This document shows positions 54,478 to 61,318 of a DNA stretch of 64,000 nucleotides, in pieces; the first letter of the stretch is position 1, and each line of letters starts with the position of its first letter. The notes below the pieces were generated by a model. That model had not been told where the DNA came from. It saw only the letters and a program-made list of their open reading frames with translations, and did not search any database. A program made the translations under genes and the position numbers. The stretch is from Pseudomonas sp. (GTDB taxonomy: Bacteria > Pseudomonadota > Gammaproteobacteria > Pseudomonadales > Pseudomonadaceae): the NCBI GenBank assembly GCA_007713455.1, contig VMRT01000002.1, positions 434,001-498,000 on the forward strand, in the 5' to 3' direction.

Positions 54478-54786
54478 ATGAACGCAAAGCACGCCCAGTT
54501 GCGCCTGGCCCCGATCACCAGCGGCCTGCACCCCAGCAATCCGAAAATCCTCCTGGGTGGTACTCACCAGCCATCTCTGTTGCGCTACCTCGAAGGTTGG
54601 CCGCGACGCCATCGCAAATCCCCCGCCCTGCTTATCCAGTTCGCTACGGCCGACGAGTCGCTGGCGCGTTTTGCCACCGACAGTTTCGATATGGCGGTGA
54701 TTCAGGCGCCGACCGCCGAGTGCCTGGAAGAGTGCGTGCGCGAGCTGACCCGGGTGGCGCGCCAGGGGCTGATTACCCGTCGCTGA
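54478..54786 (+). CDS. Small protein resembling the end of a SAM-methyltransferase domain
   Basis: 102 residues. The middle (SPALLIQFATADESLARFATDSFDMAVIQAPTAECL, in part: FATDSFDMAVIQAPT) and the end (CVRELTRVARQGLITRR) resemble the post-motif-I region of class I methyltransferases (strand 4, then 'L..v.R.LkpgG'-like), but the SAM-binding glycine loop is missing. It may be a remnant, or a genuine small protein conserved in the genus. No good ribosome binding site is seen. It sits between the nirB promoter and the kinase gene, reading toward the latter. Confidence 0.5.
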   Translation: MNAKHAQLRLAPITSGLHPSNPKILLGGTHQPSLLRYLEGWPRRHRKSPALLIQFATADESLARFATDSFDMAVIQAPTAECLEECVRELTRVARQGLITRR

Positions 54787-54789
54787 GCG

Positions 54790-56463
54790 TCACGCGCCTT
54801 TTATCAGCAACACCACCAGCAGCAGGTTGAGCAGCAGGGAAAGCAGTGCCATGCCGCGCCATACCTTGAGCGGCTCACGTTCGAGCAGCGGGCGTGGCCG
54901 AAGGCTGGCGCTGCGCTGTTCGCCCTGTTCCAGCTCAAGCAGCCATTGTTCGGCGGTTTCGAAGCGCTGCTGTGGATCTACCGCCACCGCGCGGCCAAGA
55001 CTTTCCTCCAGCCAGTTCGGGACGTCCGGGCGATAGCGGCTGGCCGGTGTCGGATTGCCGAAGCGCGGACGCTGGAAGGCTTCGATCTCGCCGTAGGGGT
55101 AGTGCCCGGTCAGCAGGTAATAGAGCGTCACGCCGGTCGCATAGAGATCCTGCGCTGCGCTGGGTTCGGCTCCCGTAAATGCCTCCGGGGCAATGAAACT
55201 CGGGGTTCCGGGCAGGTGGTTGGGCAGGTCGCGGGACAACCCGGGGCAGAACGCCAGGCCGAAATCCAGGATACGCAGCTCGCCGTCCTCACCCAGCAGC
55301 AGGTTTTCCGGCTTGATGTCACGATGCAGGATGTTGCGCCGATGCAGCATGCCCACCGCGCGGATCAGCCGGGAGGCGACCTGCAGCAAATCGGTCAGTG
55401 GCAGCGGGCCGTCTCGTTCGAAGCGTTGCGCCAGGGTCGTCCCGCTGTACTCGCGCTGCACGTAATAGAGGTGTTGGCGTTCTGGCAGCGGATGCAGTTC
55501 GGCGAAGTTGCGCCCGGCAACCCGGCGCATGAACCATTCTTCCTGCAGCAGCGCCGGTCCTGCGTCTGCCTCGTCCTGCCGGCTGGGTGGCAGCGTCTTC
55601 AGCAGCCAGGCCTGGCCCTGAGCATCCTGCACCCGGTAGATCAGCGACTGCCGCGACTCGTGCAGCAGTGCATTCACCTGCCAGCCCTCGAACAGCTGGC
55701 CGGGGCGCAGCTTCGGCGGCAACGGCCAATGATCGAGCTGGGCGAGGGCGTCGGCCAGCACCGCTTCGGGCAGGGCTTCGACGCGCAGCAGCAAGGCACT
55801 GGCGTTGTCCTGACTGCCGCTCTGGTGTGCCAGGTTGACCAGCGCCCGTGCCGCGGCGCCTAGGTCGGGTTGATCGTGCAGGATATGCGCGATATCGCGC
55901 TCGGACACCGACGACCAGACGCCATCGCTCAGCAGCAAATAGCTTTCGCCTTCCTGCAGCTCGCCGTCGAGGTAGTCCACCACCAGATGCTGATCCAGCC
56001 CCATGGCGCGTTTGAGCACATGCTGCATGCCCGACTGTTCCCAGACATGGTCTTCGCTGAGCCGCTCGAGCTGCGAGCCGTTCCAGCGATAGGCGCGGCA
56101 GTCGCCAACATGCGCCAGGGTGAAGCGGCGACCGCGCAGCACCAGCGCGGTGAGCGTGGTCAACAGCGGCTGATTGCCGCCATTGGATTGCAGCCAACGG
56201 TTGTGCGCGACCAGCACGCGGTCGAGCGACTGCGCGACGGCCCAGGTTTCCGGCGTTGCGTAGTAGTCGAAGGCCAGCGCCTGCAAGGTCGCCCGCGCGG
56301 CCAGCCCGCCATCGGCGCATTGGCTGACGCCATCGGCCAGCGCGAACAGATAGCCCTTGCCGGTTGCCAGCCCGGGTGCCGGGGTGACGATACGTATCGC
56401 ATCCTGGTTTTCCGGGCGCGGTCCGGCGGTGCTGGCCTCGCCGTAGCTCAATCGCAGGGGCAT
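54790..56463 (-). CDS. Fused PP2C-type phosphatase and Ser/Thr protein kinase
   Basis: 557 residues. The N-terminal PP2C domain (about 1-240) has RPENQDAIRI, FALADGVSQCADGG, HVGDCRAYRW and SDGVWSSV. The kinase domain (about 260-530) has an ATP-site Lys in WLLKTLPPS, the catalytic loop HRDIKPENLLL, DFG in LDFGLAFCPG and the APE-like motif FIAPEAF. A C-terminal membrane helix (about 534-554) anchors it. It follows the nitrate transporter by 67 bases, an arrangement shared with P. aeruginosa. Both activities in one protein suggest a reversible switch on a nitrate-assimilation component; the target is unknown. Confidence 0.88.
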   Translation of the reverse strand: MPLRLSYGEASTAGPRPENQDAIRIVTPAPGLATGKGYLFALADGVSQCADGGLAARATLQALAFDYYATPETWAVAQSLDRVLVAHNRWLQSNGGNQPLLTTLTALVLRGRRFTLAHVGDCRAYRWNGSQLERLSEDHVWEQSGMQHVLKRAMGLDQHLVVDYLDGELQEGESYLLLSDGVWSSVSERDIAHILHDQPDLGAAARALVNLAHQSGSQDNASALLLRVEALPEAVLADALAQLDHWPLPPKLRPGQLFEGWQVNALLHESRQSLIYRVQDAQGQAWLLKTLPPSRQDEADAGPALLQEEWFMRRVAGRNFAELHPLPERQHLYYVQREYSGTTLAQRFERDGPLPLTDLLQVASRLIRAVGMLHRRNILHRDIKPENLLLGEDGELRILDFGLAFCPGLSRDLPNHLPGTPSFIAPEAFTGAEPSAAQDLYATGVTLYYLLTGHYPYGEIEAFQRPRFGNPTPASRYRPDVPNWLEESLGRAVAVDPQQRFETAEQWLLELEQGEQRSASLRPRPLLEREPLKVWRGMALLSLLLNLLLVVLLIKGA

Positions 56464-56530
56464 GGTCGTTCTCGAATGACGGCGTACTGCAGCAGAGCAA
56501 TATTCGCGCCCTGCAGAATCTGCGTGGGCA

Positions 56531-57742
56531 TCACACCCGCGCCGCGGTTACCGCAGCCGAGCCCCAGGTAGTGCGCCAGCGACGCTTGACGCCATACAGG
56601 CCGAACCAGGCCAGTACGCCGAGGCTGGCAAACAACCAGAGGCCGAGCTGGTAATCGCCGGTGGACTGCTTGACCGCACCGAGACCGGCGGTGAGCAGGA
56701 AGCCGCCGATACCGCCGGCCATGCCGACCAGTCCGGTCATCACGCCGATCTCCTTGTTGAAGCGCTGCGGCACCAATTGGAACACCGCACCGTTGCCGGC
56801 ACCCAAGCTGAGCATGGCGACCACGAACAGCGCCAACGCTGCAGTCGAACTGGCCAGATTGAACCCCACCACGGCGATACAGAAGGCGGCGACGGTGTAC
56901 ATCACCAGCAGTGCACGGATGCCGCCGATGCGGTCGGCAAGAGCGCCGCCAAGGGGCCGCAGCAGGCTGCCGGCGAAGACGCAGGCCGCGGTGTAGTAGC
57001 CGGCCTTGACCGGGTCGAAGGCGTACTGGTCGTGGAAATAGCCGGGCAGGGTACTGGCCAGGCCGAGGAAGCCGCCAAAGGTGACGCTGTAGAAGAACAT
57101 GAACCACCAGCTGTCGCGGTCGCCCAGCGCCTTCATGTAATCGGCCAGCGACTTCGGTGCCGGGCGGTTGGGGGCATTCTTCGCCACGCTGGCGAAGATG
57201 ATCAGGGTGAGGACCAGCGGGATCAGCGCCAGGCCGAATACATTGTTCCAGCCGAAGATCGCCGCCAGCACCGGCGCGAACAGGGCCGCCAGCACAGTGC
57301 CGGAGTTACCGGCACCGGCGATGCCCATCGCCTTGCCCTGGTGCTCTGCCGGATACCACTGCGAGGCCAGCGGCAGCGCGACGGCAAAGGATGCGCCGGC
57401 CATGCCGAGGAACAGGCCGAGCAGCAGTGCCTGCTCGTAACTGTGGATGCCATGCAGCCAGGCGACGAGCAGCGCGACGATGACGACAATCTGGCCGAAC
57501 AGCCCCGCGGTTTTCGGCGATGTGCGATCCGCCAGGATGCCCAGCGCGAGACGTAGTACGGCACCGGCGAGGATCGGCGTGGCGACCATAAAGGCGCGTT
57601 GCTGGGTGGTCAGGCCGAGATCGGCGGCGATCTGCACGCCCAGCGGGCCGAGCACGTACCAGACCATGAAGCTCAGGTCGAAGTAGAGGAAGGAGGCAAA
57701 CAGGGTCGGCGCATGGCCGGCTTTCCAGAAACTCGTGCTCAT
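56531..57742 (-). CDS. nasA: Nitrate/nitrite MFS transporter (NarK/NasA family)
   Basis: 403 residues, twelve membrane helices. Carries both nitrate-porter signature regions: MGIAGAGNSGTVLAALFAP and LGAGNGAVFQLVPQRFNKEIG, and the conserved Arg-rich helix LRLALGILADRTSPK. Takes up nitrate for cytoplasmic reduction. The gene has its own sigma-54 promoter and ANTAR leader and is followed by the PP2C-kinase. The name nasA follows Pseudomonas usage. Confidence 0.93.
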   Translation of the reverse strand: MSTSFWKAGHAPTLFASFLYFDLSFMVWYVLGPLGVQIAADLGLTTQQRAFMVATPILAGAVLRLALGILADRTSPKTAGLFGQIVVIVALLVAWLHGIHSYEQALLLGLFLGMAGASFAVALPLASQWYPAEHQGKAMGIAGAGNSGTVLAALFAPVLAAIFGWNNVFGLALIPLVLTLIIFASVAKNAPNRPAPKSLADYMKALGDRDSWWFMFFYSVTFGGFLGLASTLPGYFHDQYAFDPVKAGYYTAACVFAGSLLRPLGGALADRIGGIRALLVMYTVAAFCIAVVGFNLASSTAALALFVVAMLSLGAGNGAVFQLVPQRFNKEIGVMTGLVGMAGGIGGFLLTAGLGAVKQSTGDYQLGLWLFASLGVLAWFGLYGVKRRWRTTWGSAAVTAARV

Positions 57743-57820
57743 TGGATCGGCTCCAGGGCGTTCGTGACGCGGCGTTGGCCGCTAGGGCTGCTCAGACCGC
57801 CCCCTCGTCGAGGCGGAAAA

Positions 57821-57869
57821 CAAAAAAGGCGCCGCAGCACGCCTGCCGGAGCAGGAGTGGTGCGACGCC
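57821..57869 (-). terminator. Leader terminator upstream of the nitrate transporter
   Basis: On the minus strand GGCGTCGCACCAC pairs with GTGCTGCGGCGCC (one mismatch, one wobble) around an inner CCTGC-TCCG-GCAGG hairpin, followed by TTTTTTG. It lies about 80 bases before the transporter ATG. Its 5' arm begins inside ANTAR hairpin 2. Confidence 0.88.
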
Positions 57870-57902
57870 TTTGTCGTGATATTGCAGACCGCCGTTGGCC
57901 TG
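57863..57902 (-). promoter_or_regulatory. ANTAR-type tandem hairpins in the nitrate transporter leader (NasT target)
   Basis: Hairpin 1: CAGGCC[AACGGC]GGTCTG (57885-57902), six pairs including one G-U. Hairpin 2: CGAC[AAAGGC]GTCG (57863-57876), eight bases downstream. Both six-base loops have A1 and G4. Hairpin 2 overlaps the terminator's 5' arm. The rest of the 357-base gap to pfkB (57933-58099) holds no gene; pfkB's ribosome binding site AAGGAG is at 58088. Confidence 0.82.
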
Positions 57903-57916
57903 CCTGAAGCGGAACT

Positions 57917-57932
57917 AGCATCTAGCGTGCCA
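57917..57932 (-). promoter_or_regulatory. Sigma-54 promoter of the nitrate transporter operon
   Basis: Minus-strand TGGCACGCTAGATGCT, one mismatch to TGGCAYRNNNNTTGCW with correct GG/GC spacing. The start of transcription would be near 57906, immediately before hairpin 1. Confidence 0.8.
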
Positions 57933-58099
57933 GCTTGCGGAGGCCGCCAATTCTGTGCGTTCGGCGTGGCTAAGCAGATGGCGTACGACGACAAGCGCAC
58001 AGATAGCGCGCAACCGCGCGCCAAATCAGGGCAAGGCATCTCGTAAAGCCCAGGCGCGCTTGCTGTTAGTCTTGAGCGGCTTTTGCCAAGGAGCGAGCG

Positions 58100-59050
58100 A
58101 TGCCTCTGATTGCGACCCTGACCCTCAACCCCGCGATGGACCTTTCCGTCAGCACCGCCCGGGTGATCAGTACCGAAAAGCTGCGGTGTTCGCTGCCGCG
58201 TCACGACCCGGGTGGCGGCGGAATCAACGTGGCGCGGGTGGTGAAGACGCTCGGGGGCAGGGCGATCGCCATCTATCCGGCTGGAGGGCCCTTTGGCTAT
58301 CTCCTGCAACGTTCGCTGGACGAACTGGGTCTGGTGCATCGTCCGGTGTCCATTACTGGCGATACCCGCGAGAGTTTCACTGTCGATGAGCTGGGCTCAG
58401 GCCTGCAGTACCGTTTCGTGTTGCCCGGTCCGACGCTATCCGCGCAGGAACTTCAGCGTTGCCTCGACAGCCTCGCAGCGCTGCAGCCAGCGCCGGCCTA
58501 TGTAGTGCTGAGCGGCAGCTTTCCACCCGGCGTCGACCTGGGTTTCTACGACGAGCTGCTGGCATTGACGCGCGGTATCGGTGCGCGGCTGGTCGTCGAT
58601 CTGTCCGGCGAGCCATTACGCCACGCCGCCCGGCAGGGCGGTGCATACCTGATGAAGCCGAGCCTCGACGAGCTGTCCAGCCTTGTGGGCTACCCCATCT
58701 CCAGCGAAGCCGAACAGGAGGCAGCGCTGCGCCGCCTGATCGCTCAGGGCTGCGCCGAAGTGGTCGTGTTGTCGCTGGGAGCCCAGGGCGCGCTGTACGC
58801 CTGTGGCGATGAGCTGCAGCGCCTGCCGTCGGCGGATGTCCCGGTTGTTAGCGCGGTGGGTGCGGGTGACAGCATGCTCGGCGCCATGGTGCTGGCGCTG
58901 GCCGAGGCGCGCTCGCTACAGGATGCGGTGTGCCGGGGCATTGCCGCGGGTGCCGCGACGGTGATGCGTCCCGGCACCGAGCTGTGTCATCGCGAGGATG
59001 TCCAGCGGTTGCTGCAATCTGTGGCAGACGCCCCTAGTCGATCCGGTTGA
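58100..59050 (+). CDS. pfkB: PfkB-type 6-phosphofructokinase
   Basis: 316-residue ribokinase-fold sugar kinase. It resembles E. coli Pfk-2 specifically: EKLRCSLPRHDPGGGGINVARVV, AIYPAGGPFG, QYRFVLPGP, LSGSFPPGVD, GAQGALYACG, the catalytic GAGDSMLGAM and the ending RPGTELCHREDVQRLL. The expected reaction is fructose-6-phosphate to fructose-1,6-bisphosphate; tagatose-6-phosphate or fructose-1-phosphate kinases of the family are alternatives. AAGGAG precedes the ATG. It is alone on the plus strand inside the nitrate island and ends 17 bases into the thioesterase gene. Confidence 0.82.
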   Translation: MPLIATLTLNPAMDLSVSTARVISTEKLRCSLPRHDPGGGGINVARVVKTLGGRAIAIYPAGGPFGYLLQRSLDELGLVHRPVSITGDTRESFTVDELGSGLQYRFVLPGPTLSAQELQRCLDSLAALQPAPAYVVLSGSFPPGVDLGFYDELLALTRGIGARLVVDLSGEPLRHAARQGGAYLMKPSLDELSSLVGYPISSEAEQEAALRRLIAQGCAEVVVLSLGAQGALYACGDELQRLPSADVPVVSAVGAGDSMLGAMVLALAEARSLQDAVCRGIAAGAATVMRPGTELCHREDVQRLLQSVADAPSRSG

Positions 59051-59477
59051 CCCGCGGAAACTTGCCGGCGAACGCCTCGGGCATGGCGACGACGCGGCTT
59101 TGGGCGTAGTTGTAGAAGACGAAACCGGATTTGGCCATGGCGATCAGTGTGTCGTCGGCAGGGCGGGTGATGCGGAAGATGATATCGCCGCCGTACTTGT
59201 TGAAATCCATCACGCCGACCTCGAACAGCAGCGCATCACGGGCATGGGCTTCGGCTTTGTAGGTCGTGGCAAGGTCGGTCACGATGATGCCAGCACCGTC
59301 CTGACGGGTCTCGGCAACCCCGTAGGCGAACAGGAAGCGCGCCCGCGCCTCGGAAATCATCGAGATCATCGAATCGTTGGCCAGATGGTTGCCGGCGTTG
59401 ATGTCGGTGATTCGTACAGTGAGCTGGGTGGAAAAGCAGTACTGGTCTTCCGGGAAATGCAGGGTAAGACGCGCCAT
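59034..59477 (-). CDS. Hotdog-fold thioesterase
   Basis: 147 residues of the 4HBT/acyl-CoA thioesterase type: TVRITDINAGNHLANDSMISMISEARARFL (in part: DINAGNHLANDSMISMISEA), with the DxNxxxHxxN-like active-site pattern, followed by ATTYKAEAHARDALLFEVGV. It would hydrolyse an acyl-CoA in the cytosol; substrate unknown. Convergent overlap with pfkB. The 226-base gap on its other side (59478-59703) shows nothing recognisable. Confidence 0.82.
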   Translation of the reverse strand: MARLTLHFPEDQYCFSTQLTVRITDINAGNHLANDSMISMISEARARFLFAYGVAETRQDGAGIIVTDLATTYKAEAHARDALLFEVGVMDFNKYGGDIIFRITRPADDTLIAMAKSGFVFYNYAQSRVVAMPEAFAGKFPRVNRID

Positions 59478-59703
59478 GGGTCGCTCGGTAATCGGTAGAA
59501 GGCGCGCATTCTAGCGTTGTGTTCTTCGCCGGGGTTAGATGCGCGCTCGTGGCTGCAGTCTTGACCGCGAATGAGCTGGCACCGGGCGGCCCCATTTGCG
59601 GCCGAGGCGCTTCTAATGGAAACCCGCGTATAGCGGATCCTGCACGTAGCCATGCGTTGCCGGCCGCCAATGGAGCGGAGACCGGCCCCGCAACCTCTAT
59701 CCG

Positions 59704-60426
59704 TCAGCCCGCCCGATGCAAGCCACGCTGCGCTTGTGCGCCACTGTGCTGCAGACGCTGCCGGATCAACTGCAGGCGCGCGTCGATGAAGGGAGTGACC
59801 AGGGCAAAACACTCGGGCGGGCTCAGCCTCGGTTGGGCTGCATGGATCACGCTGCGCTCAAGCTTGCCGACCAGCCGCTTCAGCTCCATATCGGTGTCTG
59901 TAGCCATGCGCCGACAGAGTGCTTTCAGGCGCTTTTGCAAAGCCGGCGTGCAGCCGCCCTGATTCGAGGCGACGACGCAGAGGCCGCGCAGGCGTGCCAC
60001 GTCTTCCAGTTCGCGGCAGGCGCGAGCGGCTTCGGCGGGTTCGTTGCTCGATATCGGCGCCCGCTTCTCAAGCGCATCGATAAGGGTTTCGATCAGTGCG
60101 CAATGCCCGTCGAAATCGGCAGGGTTGTTGCGCAGAACCAGCCAGCTTTCGGTTATCGAATACGCATCGGGCAGGGCACTGCGCTGTTGCAGACGTTGCG
60201 TCAGGCTTGTCGCCAGCGTGCAGCGCAGCGCTACCGCAGTGGGTTCGCTCTGTACGCCCATACCGCGATGCTGTTGCAGCAGGCGGAGAATCTCCAGATC
60301 TTCCTGAACTGCCAGCAGGCGCAACTGCGCTACGCGTCGGGAATGTTGTGCGCTGGCCATGCCGTTCAGATAGTGGCCCAGCATCAGCAGTGCACAGGCG
60401 ATCGCCAAGGTCGCGGTGATGGTCAT
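59704..60426 (-). CDS. NIT-like membrane-anchored protein, possible nitrate/nitrite sensor
   Basis: 240 residues, almost all helical. An N-terminal membrane segment (about 3-22, ITATLAIACALLMLGHYLNG) is followed by helices with LEILRLLQQHRGMG (about 45-58) and, later, ELEDVARLRGLCVVASNQGG (about 150-170). The two [Q/E]..RG-type helix starts resemble those of the NIT nitrate-sensing domain of NasR. There is no ANTAR or other output domain. The gene has a sigma-54 promoter and a NasT-like leader, which ties it to nitrate assimilation. The NIT assignment is by pattern only. Start at ATG 60426 behind AGGGA. Confidence 0.55.
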   Translation of the reverse strand: MTITATLAIACALLMLGHYLNGMASAQHSRRVAQLRLLAVQEDLEILRLLQQHRGMGVQSEPTAVALRCTLATSLTQRLQQRSALPDAYSITESWLVLRNNPADFDGHCALIETLIDALEKRAPISSNEPAEAARACRELEDVARLRGLCVVASNQGGCTPALQKRLKALCRRMATDTDMELKRLVGKLERSVIHAAQPRLSPPECFALVTPFIDARLQLIRQRLQHSGAQAQRGLHRAG

Positions 60427-60472
60427 TCTGCAAATCCCTGAAGTGAGCGCGCGGCACTGCCGCGCGGGCAAC

Positions 60473-60521
60473 AAAAAAGGCGTCCGGACCGGCATGTCGA
60501 AACATGCGGTGCAGGGACGCC
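60473..60521 (-). terminator. Leader terminator upstream of the NIT-like gene
   Basis: Minus-strand GGCGTCC ... GGACGCC with an inner ACCGCATG/CATGCCGGT hairpin, followed by TTTTTTG. It shares its outer arms with the nirB leader terminator and lies about 47 bases before the NIT-like ATG. Confidence 0.88.
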
Positions 60522-60549
60522 TTCGTCTTTGCCGGACGCCTTCATTGGC
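60516..60549 (-). promoter_or_regulatory. ANTAR-like tandem hairpins, third leader (before the NIT-like gene)
   Basis: Hairpin 1: GCC[AATGAA]GGC (60538-60549), loop A1/G4. Ten bases later hairpin 2: GAC[GAAGGC]GTC (60516-60527), where the loop differs from the other two leaders only by A1 to G. A direct repeat GAAGGCGTCC (minus strand, at 60534-60543 and 60515-60524) gives an alternative partner for the terminator arm. The element is shorter and less regular than the other two. Confidence 0.55.
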
Positions 60550-60564
60550 TCGGCCAATCCATCT

Positions 60565-60580
60565 AGCAAGCTGCTTGCCA
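60565..60580 (-). promoter_or_regulatory. Sigma-54 promoter of the NIT-like gene
   Basis: Minus-strand TGGCAAGCAGCTTGCT, one mismatch to TGGCAYRNNNNTTGCW, 10 bases between GG and GC. Transcription would start near 60554, just before hairpin 1, as in the other two leaders. It lies 146 bases beyond the nasT stop codon. Confidence 0.75.
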
Positions 60581-60725
60581 GCCTGCCGCTTGCTGCAGGC
60601 TTTCGGCTGAACGCCGCGTCGTGGCGGATGGCGGCGTTGCAGCTGTCTCAGGTCCATGCCGAGGAACCGCGAGCACGCTCGCCGATGGTGCGTTTGGTCG
60701 AGCGGTTGCACTGCGGGCGGGCAGC

Positions 60726-61304
60726 TCACTGCCCAAGCAGCTCGTTCATGGCGATGATCTGCTCGGCGACCTGGATCAGCTTCTGCTGGCGACTCATCGC
60801 CTGGCGGCGCATCAGGGTGTAGGCCTCTTCCTCCTTGCAGTCGCGCATCTTCATCAGCATGCCCTTGGCCAACTCGATGCGCTTGCGTTCCGCGAGTTGC
60901 TGCTCGCGGGCCTGCAATTGCGCGCGGATCGCCTGGTCGGTCTCGAAACGCGCCATCGCTACATCGAGGATCGGCTTGAGCCGCTGGGCCTGAATGCCTT
61001 CGACGATATAGGCGCTGACCCCGGCGCGGATGGCCTGACGCATGGCATCCGGGTCACTGTCGTCGGTGAACATGACGATAGGCCGTGGTTGATCGCGGCT
61101 GACCAGCACCACTTGCTCCAGCACATCGCGGCCCGGTGAGTCGGTGTCGATCAGCACCACGTCCGGGCGGATCGCCTCGACCCGCTCGGGCAGATCGATG
61201 GTCAGGCCGGATTCATCGATGACTTCGAAGCCGGCCTCGATCAGCGCGCTTCGCAGGCGCCCGATCTTGCGTGGGGTGTCGTCGATCAGCAGGATGCGCA
61301 ACAT
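60726..61304 (-). CDS. nasT: NasT, ANTAR-domain antiterminator
   Basis: 192 residues: pseudo-receiver domain (about 1-120; LLIDDTPRKIGRLRSALIEAG, DVVLIDTDSPGRDVLEQV) followed by an ANTAR RNA-binding domain (about 128-190) with ERKRIELAKGMLMKMRDCKEEEAY and LMRRQAMSRQQKLIQVAEQII. It binds leader hairpins and prevents termination; NasS holds it inactive without nitrate. I use the ATG at 61304 with AGGGG seven bases upstream; an in-frame TTG at 61322 overlaps nasS. Cotranscribed with nasS, 14 bases downstream of it. Confidence 0.93.
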   Translation of the reverse strand: MLRILLIDDTPRKIGRLRSALIEAGFEVIDESGLTIDLPERVEAIRPDVVLIDTDSPGRDVLEQVVLVSRDQPRPIVMFTDDSDPDAMRQAIRAGVSAYIVEGIQAQRLKPILDVAMARFETDQAIRAQLQAREQQLAERKRIELAKGMLMKMRDCKEEEAYTLMRRQAMSRQQKLIQVAEQIIAMNELLGQ

Positions 61305-61318
61305 GCCTGATCCCCTGC

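Noticed and set aside
57955-58389. Plus-strand frame overlapping the start of pfkB
   Set aside because: Out of frame with the clearly conserved PfkB product and without its own motif or ribosome binding site.
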